Assembly: GCA_913055595.1 (NCBI GenBank)
Contig: CAJXLD010000005.1
Location: forward strand, 1-32,454
Source of the DNA: an uncultured Altererythrobacter sp.
Lineage (GTDB): Bacteria; Pseudomonadota; Alphaproteobacteria; Sphingomonadales; Sphingomonadaceae
Direction of reading: 5' to 3'
Length of the DNA stretch: 32,454 bases
The number at the start of each line of letters is the position of its first letter. The first letter of the stretch is position 1. A program made the position numbers and the translations under genes. Under the pieces are notes generated by a model. The model made no database searches. It saw only the letters and a list, made by a program, of their open reading frames with translations, and was not told the DNA's origin. Below, one piece after another: positions 1 to 8,761 of this stretch.

Positions 1-241
1 CGGCGGGCGTGCATGTCGCCGCCTATCTTACAACATGGCCGCCCGCCTGTGTATTTCCCGCTCTCCCCCCGGCGCCGCGAATTTCCGCCCGCTGAAACAC
101 GACAGAAACGCGGAAAAAATACTTCTGATACGCAAGCCCGTCAGACAACGCTCCCCGGGGGTCACCTTCGGTAAGCCATGAGTGACCTTCCACCCCTGCC
201 GGTTCGCCGGAGAGGGCAAGCACTGAAATCGGAGAGCCGTC

Positions 242-1330
242 ATGGACGCGCTGGTGCAGGCGCAGGATCACGAACCGCTGATTCTCGTCGTCGAGGACGA
301 CGAGGCCAACAGGTCCCTGCTGATCGACGAACTCGAGTTCATCGGATGCCGCGGCATTGCCGTGTCGAGCGGCGAGGAAGCGCTGGTCGAACTGGCGCGG
401 TCCGATGTGGACGTCGTCCTGCTCGACGTGCTGATGCCGGGCATGGACGGTTTCGAGGTGCTGCGCCGCCTGCGCGCCGATCCGTCGCGCCGGATGCTGC
501 CCGTCGTGATGATCTCGGCGCTCTCCGACCTGGTCAACGTGGTGCGCTGTATCGAACTGGGCGCCGACGACTACCTGCCGAAACCGTTCGATCCTGTGCT
601 CCTGAAGGCGCGCATCTCCAGCTGCATGCAGAAGAAGCGCTGGCACGACCAGGAGGCGATGTACATGGCGCGGATGCAGCGTCAGCTCGCCGAGATCGAG
701 CGCGAGCGCGCCCGCACCGACGAGCTGCTCGACGTGGTGCTGCCGACCGCGGCCCTGCGCGAGCTCAAGATGACCGGATCGGTCTCGCCGCGTCGCTACG
801 AGGACGTCGCGGTCCTGTTTGCCGACATCGTCGATTTCACCCGCTATACCGAGACCCATCCCGCCGAAGAGGTTGTCGCAAATCTCGATCGGTTGATCGT
901 GGCCTGCGAATGGGCTATCGCCCAAGAGGGACTGGAGAAAATCAAGACCATCGGCGACGGGGTCGTGGCGACCGGCAACCTGTCGCAGCGCCACTGGGAT
1001 CCGGTCATGGCCGCGATCCGGGCCGGCCGCGCGGTGATCGAGGCGGCCGCGGACAATCCGGCCGGCTGGCGGATGCGGGTCGGCATCAGCTTCGGTTCGG
1101 TCGTCGGCGGTGTCGTCGGGCGCAGCAAGTTCAGTTTCGACGCCTGGGGCGACACGGTGAATGTCGCCGCGCGCCTGTCCGGTCTCGGCACGGACTCGGG
1201 CATCTTCCTGAGCCCCGACGCCTGGAACCAGGTCGCCGATCGCGCCGGCGCCGCCAGGCTCGATGACATCGTCCTCAAGGGCAAAGGAAAAACCGACGTT
1301 TTCCGCGTCGAAAACCTTGTCGCGGCATGA
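242..1330 (+). CDS. Response regulator receiver domain fused to class III adenylate/guanylate cyclase catalytic domain
   Basis: N-terminal REC signature (LILVVEDDEANRSLL ... VVLLDVLMPGMDGFEVL ... ADDYLPKPFDP), then coiled linker and cyclase signature (VAVLFADIVDFTRYTETHPAEEV ... KIKTIGDGVVATGNL ... GISFGSVVGGVVG ... WGDTVNVAARL). Confidence 0.9.
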   Translation: MDALVQAQDHEPLILVVEDDEANRSLLIDELEFIGCRGIAVSSGEEALVELARSDVDVVLLDVLMPGMDGFEVLRRLRADPSRRMLPVVMISALSDLVNVVRCIELGADDYLPKPFDPVLLKARISSCMQKKRWHDQEAMYMARMQRQLAEIERERARTDELLDVVLPTAALRELKMTGSVSPRRYEDVAVLFADIVDFTRYTETHPAEEVVANLDRLIVACEWAIAQEGLEKIKTIGDGVVATGNLSQRHWDPVMAAIRAGRAVIEAAADNPAGWRMRVGISFGSVVGGVVGRSKFSFDAWGDTVNVAARLSGLGTDSGIFLSPDAWNQVADRAGAARLDDIVLKGKGKTDVFRVENLVAA

Positions 1331-4300
1331 TGAAAGCGCCGCTTTCTATGGCGCGGAAGCGCTCCAGTACTGCACGAAATCCTGCCCGGCCTGCTGACCG
1401 GGCCGGGCAGGAATTTGAAACAATTGAAACAATTCGCCAACTGTTCGACGCCAACCTGAAAAAAACTTCACCTACAGGACTACACGGATTATCGCCTCCC
1501 GCCGGGCGGGAAGCAGGCGGAGTCGGCGGTTCGAGAGGGGATAGTCCAGGCTCGAATTTCAGGGAGTTAAGGCAGTTGGGGGAACAGCAACCCGTCGCGG
1601 TCTCATCGGAGCGTTCGGGCAAACGCCCGGATGGTCATCCGGATGCCCAGCCGCAAACGGGTGCGGGTCGGCCCTCCGCCGACTCGGACCGCAGCCGGAC
1701 TCTGCTTGATTTCGCCGCCTCCAAATCGCCGGCGCTGCTCTACAGCGGCAAGATGGAAGCCCCCGGAACTGTCCATTTCATGAGCGCAAATGCCGAGTCG
1801 GTGGTCGGATGGCCGGCCGCCGAGCTGATCGGCCCGGCCAGCATCTGGCGCAATCTCGTTCATCCTGACGATCAGCCCGGCTACGTGCGGGCCCTCGAGA
1901 AGCTCGTCGCCGAGGGCGTCGTCGTTCACGAGTACCGGTTCCGTACCGCCGACGGCCGGTGCGTGTGGCTGCGTGACCAGCAGCGCCTGACCGATCCCAA
2001 CGACGGCGCCGGTACCAGCGCGGTCAACGAGATGCAGTCGGAATATGTCGGCTGTGTCATCGACATCACCAAGGAAAAGGAAGCCGAGTTCGATCTAAAG
2101 CGGGCGCACGCCATCAACCGTGCGATCGTCGACGCCTCGGTCGACGCGATCATCACCATGGATTCCGACGGCCTCGTCATCGACTTCAACGCAGCCGCTG
2201 AAGAGATGTTGGGATACCGCGCCGCGGAAACCAAGGGCGTTCTCCTGTGCGACCTGATCTTGACCGAGGAGAACTACGAGCGCGGCAAGAAGAGTTTCGA
2301 GCGCTATCGCCGCGGCGAGACCACTTCCGAGATGGGCGATTGCTTTGAAACAGAGGCCCGTCGCAAGGATGGTTCGCGCTTCCCCGCCGAGGTCCGGATG
2401 CGGCGTGTCGAGGTGGAAGCCTCCAGCTTCATCGTCGCCGAGATCCGCGATCTTTCCGAGCGGGTCGAGGCGGAGGCTGCCCAGCGCCGCCTGCAGCAGA
2501 TGCTGCAGGATGCGGTCGAGAGCCTGCCGGCCGGTTTCGCGATCTCCGATTCCGAGGAGCGGGTGGTCCTGTGCAACCGCGCCTTCGCCGAGCCCTATGA
2601 TGCGGCTCCGGAAGAGCTGATCGGCAAGTCGCGCCAGGAACTGATCACCCGGCTCTATCCGAACGTGCGCTCCCTCAACGGCGTCCTAACAAACGGTCTG
2701 GAGGGCTATGTAGATACCGTCAGCGAACGGCTCGGCGACCCGGCGTCCGGTCCCTCGGAGATCGAGCTTGCCGATGGCGGCTGGCGGCTTGTGTCCGCCT
2801 TTCAGACTTCCGACGGCGGCATCGTCACGATCCGGACCGACATCACCAAGCTGAAGCAGGCGGAAAAGGCGCTGCACGAAAGCGAATCCGCGATCCGCAT
2901 GGCTGTCGAGGCCTGTCCCGTGCCGCTCGGACTGGTCCGCGCAAGCGACGGTCTGATCATCTACGAAAGCCCGGCAGCGCAGGCGCTGTTCGGACGCTCG
3001 GCGGACGGCGGGCCGTCCTATACCACCGGGTATTTCGTCCGCCGCGAGGACCGGCAGGCCTTCCTCGACCGTCTGTATGCGGGCGGTACCAACGGGTTCG
3101 AGGCGCTCATGCGCCGCGCCAACGGCGAGGAGTTCTGGGCCTCGATCTCCGCCCGGCTGATCGACTACATGGGCGAGGAAACGGTTGTGACGTCGGTCTA
3201 TGACCTGACCGAGCGTCGCGCGATCGACGATGAAATCGCCCGTCAGCGCGAGGCGCTCCACCAGAGCGAGAAACTGGCGGCCCTCGGCGAACTGCTGGCC
3301 TCCGTCGCGCACGAACTCAACAACCCGCTGTCCGTCGTCGTCGGCCAGGCGCTGCTGCTCAAGGAAACCGCCACGGACAAGGCGATAGCCGACCGTGCCG
3401 AGAAGATCGGCGGCGCGGCCGACCGCTGCTCGCGGATCGTGCGCACGTTCCTGGCGATGGCCCGGCAGCAGCCGATGGAACGCCGTCCCGTCGACCTCAA
3501 CCGCGTGGTTGAACTGTCGATGGAGGTCACCGCCTATTCGCTGCGGGCCGCCGATATCGATATCCGCCTGTCGCTGAGCCCGGATATCCCCCCGATCTGG
3601 GGCGATGCCGACCAGCTCAACCAGGTGCTGACCAATCTGATCCTCAACGCCCAGAAGGCGCTCGAGGAAGCCAAGGGCAGCCGCCGCATCAAGATCATCA
3701 CCAGCTACCGGGAGCGCACCCGGGAGGTGGTGGTCAAGATCAAGGACAACGGTCCGGGCATTCCGGAGAATATCCGCTCGCGCATTTTCGAGCCGTTCTT
3801 CACGACCCGTCAGGTCGGTTCCGGCACCGGCATCGGGCTGGCGTTCTGCCACCGCATCGTCACCACGCACGGCGGTACGATCGAAGTCGACTCCGGCATC
3901 GACGGCGGCGCCAGTTTCGTCATCCGGATGCCGGTCACCCGCATGAACCGGGCCGCGGCCGAAACGCTCGAGCGGGGCACGGAAGCCGCGCCGGCGGCCA
4001 ACATACTCGTCGTCGACGACGAGGTGGCCGTTGCCGAGATGATGGCCGACATCCTCGCCGACGAAGGCCATGAGGTCGAGATCGCCCATTCGGGCAGCCA
4101 GGCGCTCGATCTCATCGCCACGCGCCGCTTCGACCTTGTGCTGTCCGATCTGAGGATGCCGGACCTCGATGGGCCGGCCATGTTCGACGCCATTCGCGAG
4201 GGCCACCCCGACATGGTTTCGCGGATCGCCTTCATCACCGGCGACACGATGAGCGCCCGCATCCGCACCTTCCTGCAGGAGTCGTCGCGGCCCTACATCG

Positions 4301-4389
4301 AAAAGCCGATCACCCCGCGAGACGTTCGCGATCTTGTGCGGCAGATGCTGCACGAGATGAAGACTTCGAATGAGGAGCTGGACCAATGA
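1327..4389 (+). CDS. Multi-PAS hybrid sensor histidine kinase with C-terminal receiver domain; true start may be downstream (e.g. TTG at 1576)
   Basis: Several PAS-like segments, HisKA motif (LAALGELLASVAHELNNPLSVV), HATPase motifs (DNGPGIPENIRSRIFEPFFTTRQVGSGTGIGLAFCHRIV), C-terminal REC (NILVVDDEVAVAEMM ... LVLSDLRMPDLDG ... YIEKPI). The first ~80 codons look non-domain and contain a strong hairpin. Confidence 0.88.
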   Translation: MMKAPLSMARKRSSTARNPARPADRAGQEFETIETIRQLFDANLKKTSPTGLHGLSPPAGREAGGVGGSRGDSPGSNFRELRQLGEQQPVAVSSERSGKRPDGHPDAQPQTGAGRPSADSDRSRTLLDFAASKSPALLYSGKMEAPGTVHFMSANAESVVGWPAAELIGPASIWRNLVHPDDQPGYVRALEKLVAEGVVVHEYRFRTADGRCVWLRDQQRLTDPNDGAGTSAVNEMQSEYVGCVIDITKEKEAEFDLKRAHAINRAIVDASVDAIITMDSDGLVIDFNAAAEEMLGYRAAETKGVLLCDLILTEENYERGKKSFERYRRGETTSEMGDCFETEARRKDGSRFPAEVRMRRVEVEASSFIVAEIRDLSERVEAEAAQRRLQQMLQDAVESLPAGFAISDSEERVVLCNRAFAEPYDAAPEELIGKSRQELITRLYPNVRSLNGVLTNGLEGYVDTVSERLGDPASGPSEIELADGGWRLVSAFQTSDGGIVTIRTDITKLKQAEKALHESESAIRMAVEACPVPLGLVRASDGLIIYESPAAQALFGRSADGGPSYTTGYFVRREDRQAFLDRLYAGGTNGFEALMRRANGEEFWASISARLIDYMGEETVVTSVYDLTERRAIDDEIARQREALHQSEKLAALGELLASVAHELNNPLSVVVGQALLLKETATDKAIADRAEKIGGAADRCSRIVRTFLAMARQQPMERRPVDLNRVVELSMEVTAYSLRAADIDIRLSLSPDIPPIWGDADQLNQVLTNLILNAQKALEEAKGSRRIKIITSYRERTREVVVKIKDNGPGIPENIRSRIFEPFFTTRQVGSGTGIGLAFCHRIVTTHGGTIEVDSGIDGGASFVIRMPVTRMNRAAAETLERGTEAAPAANILVVDDEVAVAEMMADILADEGHEVEIAHSGSQALDLIATRRFDLVLSDLRMPDLDGPAMFDAIREGHPDMVSRIAFITGDTMSARIRTFLQESSRPYIEKPITPRDVRDLVRQMLHEMKTSNEELDQ

Positions 4390-5159
4390 TTGCTGGAACT
4401 GAGCTGGCCTCAGCCTCCCGGCCGGCACCGACGGAAACGGCCGAAGCCATGCAGCACATCGTCGTTTGCGACGACGAGGCCGATATCCGCGAGACCCTGC
4501 GCGAATACCTTCAGATGAAGGGATATCGCGTGACCTGTGTCGACGGCGGCCCGGCCCTGCGCGCGCTCCTGGAGGTCGAATCGGCTGACCTGATCCTGCT
4601 CGACATCGCGATGCCCGAGGAGGACGGTCTGTCGATCGCCCGCTACCTGAGCGCCAATCATGACGTCGCCGTCATGATGCTGACGGCGGCCGGCGAAGTG
4701 GTCGACCGGATCGTCGGGCTCGAGATGGGCGCCGACGACTATCTGGCCAAGCCCGTCGACATGCGCGAATTGCTGGCCCGCATCAAGGCGGTCCTGCGGC
4801 GCGGCGTCCCGCGCGACAAGGCCGGCCCGGCGAATGACAACAACGGTCCGCGCACGGCGGTTTTCGGAAACTGCTCGCTCGACATCGAGTCGCACCGGCT
4901 GCAAGGCCCCGACGGCGCCGACATCCCGATCACCTCGATGGAGTTCGACCTGCTGAAGGCGTTCGCCGAGCATCCCAACCGGGTGCTGAGCCGCGATCAG
5001 CTTCTCGACCTCGCACACAACCGAGGCTGGGAGCCGTTCGACCGGTCGATCGACATCCGTATCGCCCGGCTTCGCCGCAAAGTGGAGCCAGATCCGGCCA
5101 AGCCGCAGATCATCAAGACCGTACGCGGCGCCGGCTACATGTTTGCAGCGGACAGGTAA
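4386..5159 (+). CDS. OmpR/PhoB-family two-component response regulator
   Basis: REC (HIVVCDDEADIRETLREYL ... LILLDIAMPEEDGLSIARYL ... GADDYLAKPVDMRELLARIKAVLRR) plus winged-helix trans_reg_C (LTSMEFDLLKAFAEHPNRVLSRDQLLDL-like ... SIDIRIARLRRKVEPDPAKPQIIKTVRGAGYMF). ATG overlaps the kinase stop. Confidence 0.93.
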   Translation: MIAGTELASASRPAPTETAEAMQHIVVCDDEADIRETLREYLQMKGYRVTCVDGGPALRALLEVESADLILLDIAMPEEDGLSIARYLSANHDVAVMMLTAAGEVVDRIVGLEMGADDYLAKPVDMRELLARIKAVLRRGVPRDKAGPANDNNGPRTAVFGNCSLDIESHRLQGPDGADIPITSMEFDLLKAFAEHPNRVLSRDQLLDLAHNRGWEPFDRSIDIRIARLRRKVEPDPAKPQIIKTVRGAGYMFAADR

Positions 5160-5256
5160 GTCCGAGGCGGAATCTGACCGGTCGCGCAGGCCGCCTTCAC
5201 CGGTCCCGGCTTGGCCTTTGCTGAGAGGCTTGCAGACTAATCTGCGCGCCCCTGGT

Positions 5257-5616
5257 TCAGGGTCTGGCGGGAAACTCGCCTGCGACTGCGATGCATCGGA
5301 TCAACTGATTCTGCTTCGCATCGCGATCCGGCTTGACCATAGGCAGGCCGAAGGTTGTGCGCCCGTCGCCGCCGTAGGTCGTTCCCAGCAGCGAGAACAG
5401 GGACGGATATTCGGCGACCGAGAGCAATTGGCCGTTCAGGGGAACGAAATTCTCCGGGCAGTAGAGAAAGGCGAAGGTCTTGATCTCGCCGATATAGGTC
5501 GGTGTCGTCTGGGCCTGCGCTGTTCCTGCGCTCAGCGCTGCCGCAACGGTTAAAAACATTACCGTTTCCCGGATCCGGCGGGCCGGCCCTGTCGATTTCG
5601 CCAACGTCATCATCAA
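5257..5616 (-). CDS. Short secreted protein with phage tail-collar / MdpB-like domain
   Basis: Signal-like N-terminus (FLTVAAALSAGTAQAQ) followed by IGEIKTFAFLYCPENFVPLNGQLLSVAEYPSLFSLLGTTYGGDGRTTFGLP, typical of tail-collar proteins. Confidence 0.75.
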   Translation of the reverse strand: MMMTLAKSTGPARRIRETVMFLTVAAALSAGTAQAQTTPTYIGEIKTFAFLYCPENFVPLNGQLLSVAEYPSLFSLLGTTYGGDGRTTFGLPMVKPDRDAKQNQLIRCIAVAGEFPARP

Positions 5617-6080
5617 TCTCTGTAGACCGCTTCAACCGGCAAGACGCAGTCCGCGAAGTTGAGGTTGAATGATACCCGCAGCCGTCCCGACTGTGATTTG
5701 AAGGACTGCGTGAAATTCGAGAAGGCCGGCCGCCTGACGTTCGCCGGAAGTGTGCCCGCGAATTCGAACCGTGCGACGCCCGCACTGGCGCTGTTGAAGT
5801 CGAGTCGCGCAAGTCCGGTCAGCTTGTAGAACTTACCATCCTGGAAATACGAGATCTCCGGAAACGTCACATTCCGCTGCCCCGTTTGCCTCTGTTCGAA
5901 CGTCGAGGGGCCGGGTTCGGCCGCACACCACGCATTTTCGGCATTGTTGCGTACGGCCGATGCTGCCATCGAACCGGCGAAAATCACATCCTGCGGAGCA
6001 GCGTCGGCCATAGGTGTGGCGGCAAGAGCAATCAGCACGCCGGCATATGCCGTCAGGAGTATTTGGCGTTGAAATCGCAT
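5613..6080 (-). CDS. Hypothetical secreted protein (start uncertain; ORF open to 6209)
   Basis: Signal-peptide-like MRFQRQILLTAYAGVLIALAATPMADAA from CAT at 6078-6080. Overlaps the downstream tail-collar-like gene by 4 nt. Confidence 0.6.
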   Translation of the reverse strand: MRFQRQILLTAYAGVLIALAATPMADAAPQDVIFAGSMAASAVRNNAENAWCAAEPGPSTFEQRQTGQRNVTFPEISYFQDGKFYKLTGLARLDFNSASAGVARFEFAGTLPANVRRPAFSNFTQSFKSQSGRLRVSFNLNFADCVLPVEAVYRD

Positions 6081-6228
6081 ATGGGCAGGGAAGTTACCGC
6101 AGGCGGTGTTGAGATGGGTACTTGCAGGATTGTTTTCCATTAGGAGAACCGGGTCAAGAACGGCGACCGCGCTTCGACGTATTTCGTCACTGTTACCATT
6201 TAGAAACAATTTCGCTCTGTCGCGACAT

Positions 6229-6293
6229 CGGGCCGAAACCTTGCAGGCTCAAAAAGGTCCCGCTGACACCGGGGCGTCTGTTCGCGACCCCGG
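6229..6293 (+). promoter_or_regulatory. Structured 5' leader of metY; weak SAM-II-like candidate
   Basis: CGGGCC(6229-6234)/GGTCCCG(6256-6262) pairing around CCTTGCAGGCTCAAAAAGG, then CCGGGG(6269-6274)/CCCCGG(6288-6293). The TTGCAGGC...AAAAAGGTC text recalls the SAM-II core, but the expected middle segment is missing. Confidence 0.25.
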
Positions 6294-6354
6294 AACCGTT
6301 GAACAAAGATCCGCCTGGACCTCCCGCCGGGCCGACACGCGAAGGTAACGAGCA

Positions 6355-7665
6355 ATGACCGACATGAAGCCCGAGACGCTGGCAATTCACGCCGGATTCC
6401 GATCCGATCCGACCACCAATTCGGTGGCGGTGCCGATCTATCAGACCACGTCCTACCAGTTCGACAATACCGAGCATGCCTGCAAGCTGTTCGCGCTGGA
6501 AGAGCTCGGCAACATCTATACCCGCGTCATGAACCCGACGACGGACGTGCTCGAGCAGCGCATGGCGGCCCTCGAGGGCGGCGTCGCGGCGCTTGCCACC
6601 AGCTCGGGCCAGGCGGCTTCCGCGATCTCGATCCAGAACATAGCCCAGGCCGGCGACAACGTGGTTTCCTCCACCGATCTTTACGGAGGCACCTGGAACC
6701 TGTTCGCCAATACCCTGAAGACGATGGGCATCGAGGTCCGCTTCGTCGATCCAGCCGACCCGGAGAACTTCCGCCGCGCCACCGACGACAAGACCCGCGC
6801 CTACTACGCCGAGACGCTGGCCAATCCGAAGCTCGTCGCTTTCCCGATCGTCGAGGTCGCGGCCATCGGCGAGGAACTGGGCGTGCCGCTGATCATGGAC
6901 AACACGGCGGCGCCCGTATTCTGCCGCCCGTTCGACCACGGCGCCCATATCGTCGTCTATTCCACCACCAAGTATATCGGCGGGCACGGCACCTCGATCG
7001 GCGGCATGATCATCGATTCCGGCCGGTTCGACTGGGAGAAGCACGCCGACCGCTTCCCCCTGCTCAACCAGCCCGATCCGAGCTACCACGGGGCGGTGTG
7101 GACGCAGGCCGTCAAGCCGCTCGGCCCGATCGCCTACATTCTCAAGGCGCGCGTCACGCTGATGCGCGACCTCGGTTCGGCGATGAGCCCGATGAATGCC
7201 TTCCAGTTCATCCAGGGCCTGGAGACGCTGCCGCTGAGGATGCGCGAGCACAGCCGCAACGCGGTCGCCGTCGCCGACTTCCTGGACCGCCATCCCGCTG
7301 TCACCCGTGTGATCTTCCCCGGTCACATGGAGGACGAGTCCCGCCGCCGTGCGGACGCCGTGTTCAACGGCAGCTACGGCGGACTGGTCGGCTTCGAACT
7401 CTCCGGCGGCCGCGAGGCGGGCCTGCGTTTCATCGATGCGCTGCAGCTCGTCTATCACGTCGCGAATATCGGTGACACGCGCACGCTGGCGATCCATCCG
7501 GCCAGCTCCACGCACCAGCAACTCTCACCCGAGGAGCAGATGGCGTCCGGTGTCACCCCCGGCTACGTCCGCCTGTCGGTCGGCATCGAGCATGTCGACG
7601 ACATCCTGGCCGACCTCGACCAGGCGCTTGAGGCCGCAACCTCCGGCACGGCCAGGGCCGCCTGA
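6355..7665 (+). CDS. metY: O-acetylhomoserine sulfhydrylase (Cys/Met metabolism PLP-dependent enzyme)
   Basis: Full-length Cys/Met PLP family: ETLAIHAGFRSDPTTNSVAVPIYQTTSYQF ... YTRVMNPTTDVLEQRMAALEGG ... PLIMDNTAAPVFCRPFDHGAHIVVYSTTKYIGGHGTSIGG ... SSTHQQLSPEEQMASGVTPGYVRLSVGIEH. Confidence 0.93.
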   Translation: MTDMKPETLAIHAGFRSDPTTNSVAVPIYQTTSYQFDNTEHACKLFALEELGNIYTRVMNPTTDVLEQRMAALEGGVAALATSSGQAASAISIQNIAQAGDNVVSSTDLYGGTWNLFANTLKTMGIEVRFVDPADPENFRRATDDKTRAYYAETLANPKLVAFPIVEVAAIGEELGVPLIMDNTAAPVFCRPFDHGAHIVVYSTTKYIGGHGTSIGGMIIDSGRFDWEKHADRFPLLNQPDPSYHGAVWTQAVKPLGPIAYILKARVTLMRDLGSAMSPMNAFQFIQGLETLPLRMREHSRNAVAVADFLDRHPAVTRVIFPGHMEDESRRRADAVFNGSYGGLVGFELSGGREAGLRFIDALQLVYHVANIGDTRTLAIHPASSTHQQLSPEEQMASGVTPGYVRLSVGIEHVDDILADLDQALEAATSGTARAA

Positions 7666-7747
7666 ACCGGGACTGCGGCGTCCGGTCCGGCACAACTGCC
7701 GGGCCGGATGCCGGATTTGCGGCGCCATCTACCCAGGGAGCCATGCA

Positions 7748-8746
7748 ATGCCGATCATTCTCCCCGCCGGACTGCCCGCCGCCGATACATTGCGGCGCGA
7801 GGGCGTCACCGTGTTCCATCCCGCTTCCGGCCATCCCGGATGCGAGCCCTTGCGTGTGCTGCTGGTCAATCTGATGCCCGACAAGCCGCGCACCGAACTG
7901 CAGTTCGCGCGCATGATCGGGGCCTCGCACAACCTCGTCGAGCTGACCCTGACCGTCCCCGAGCACCACGAGTGGCAGCACACCGACGCCGGCCATCTGC
8001 GGCGCTTCTACGTCCCCTGGCGCGAAGCGCGCTGGCGGCTGTTCGATGCCCTGATCGTTACCGGAGCGCCGGTCGAGATGCTCGCCTTCGAAGACGTCGA
8101 CTACTGGGACGACATGCGCGACATCCTGGACTGGGCGGAACGGCGTTCGCTGCGCTCGATGTTCGTGTGCTGGGCCGCCCAGGCCGCGCTCTATCACCGC
8201 CACGGGGTTCAAAAGCACGCGCTCGGCCGCAAGTGCTCCGGGGTCTACCGCCACAGCCTGTATGGCGGGTCGGGCCTGCTCGGCGGGTTGAACGGTGCCA
8301 TGACGATGCCGGTTTCGCGCCACACGGAGATCCGCTGCGAGGACCTTCCCGCGGCCGCCGGCCTGCGCGTCATGGCGGTGTCGCCGGACAGTGGCCTCGG
8401 TCTCGTCGAGGACCCGGAGTATCACTCCGCCTATCTGTTCAATCACCCCGAATACGACGCGACCGCGCTGGCCGACGAATATGTTCGCGACATCGTCGCC
8501 GACCGGGCGCCGAGCCTGCCGGAAAACTACTTCCCGGACGGCGATCCGAACCGGCGGCCGGTCGCCGTCTGGCGCGACGAGGCCCATCGACTCTATGGCA
8601 ACTGGCTGGAACAGGCCGCGAGCGACTGCGCGGCGCGCGACCATTCCGCCCGCGCCGCCGCGGCCCGGCGCAGTCCGGGGCTCAGCCTGACAGCCGCGGC
8701 AGCCGTCGCCCTGTTCCGCCATGTGCAGCGGCCGGCCTTCAACTGA
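7748..8746 (+). CDS. metA: Homoserine O-acyltransferase MetA (predicted O-acetyltransferase)
   Basis: MetA-family text: LRVLLVNLMPDKPRTELQFARMIG ... DALIVTGAPVEMLAFEDVDYWDDM ... FVCWAAQAALYHRHGV ... SDSGLGLV-like ... YLFNHPEYDATAL. ATG at 7748 chosen inside longer ORF 7349..8746. Confidence 0.92.
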   Translation: MPIILPAGLPAADTLRREGVTVFHPASGHPGCEPLRVLLVNLMPDKPRTELQFARMIGASHNLVELTLTVPEHHEWQHTDAGHLRRFYVPWREARWRLFDALIVTGAPVEMLAFEDVDYWDDMRDILDWAERRSLRSMFVCWAAQAALYHRHGVQKHALGRKCSGVYRHSLYGGSGLLGGLNGAMTMPVSRHTEIRCEDLPAAAGLRVMAVSPDSGLGLVEDPEYHSAYLFNHPEYDATALADEYVRDIVADRAPSLPENYFPDGDPNRRPVAVWRDEAHRLYGNWLEQAASDCAARDHSARAAAARRSPGLSLTAAAAVALFRHVQRPAFN

Positions 8747-8761
8747 TTGTCTGCGCCGGGG

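Noticed and set aside
178-1266. 362-aa plus-strand ORF overlapping the REC-cyclase gene
   Set aside because: Arg-rich out-of-frame translation; frame 242..1330 has clear REC and cyclase motifs.
2686-4428. 580-aa minus-strand ORF antisense to the hybrid kinase
   Set aside because: Composition (R, H, D, G, A-rich, no domain motifs) is typical of a shadow ORF in high-GC DNA; the plus strand encodes clear HisKA/HATPase/REC motifs.
5257-6209. Prophage remnant based on the tail-collar-like protein
   Set aside because: No integrase, capsid, terminase or other tail genes nearby, and both products look secreted.
6193-7521. 442-aa minus-strand ORF antisense to metY
   Set aside because: Shadow of a strongly recognised metY; no domain text.
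7553-8722. 389-aa minus-strand ORF antisense to metA
   Set aside because: Shadow ORF; the plus strand is clearly MetA.
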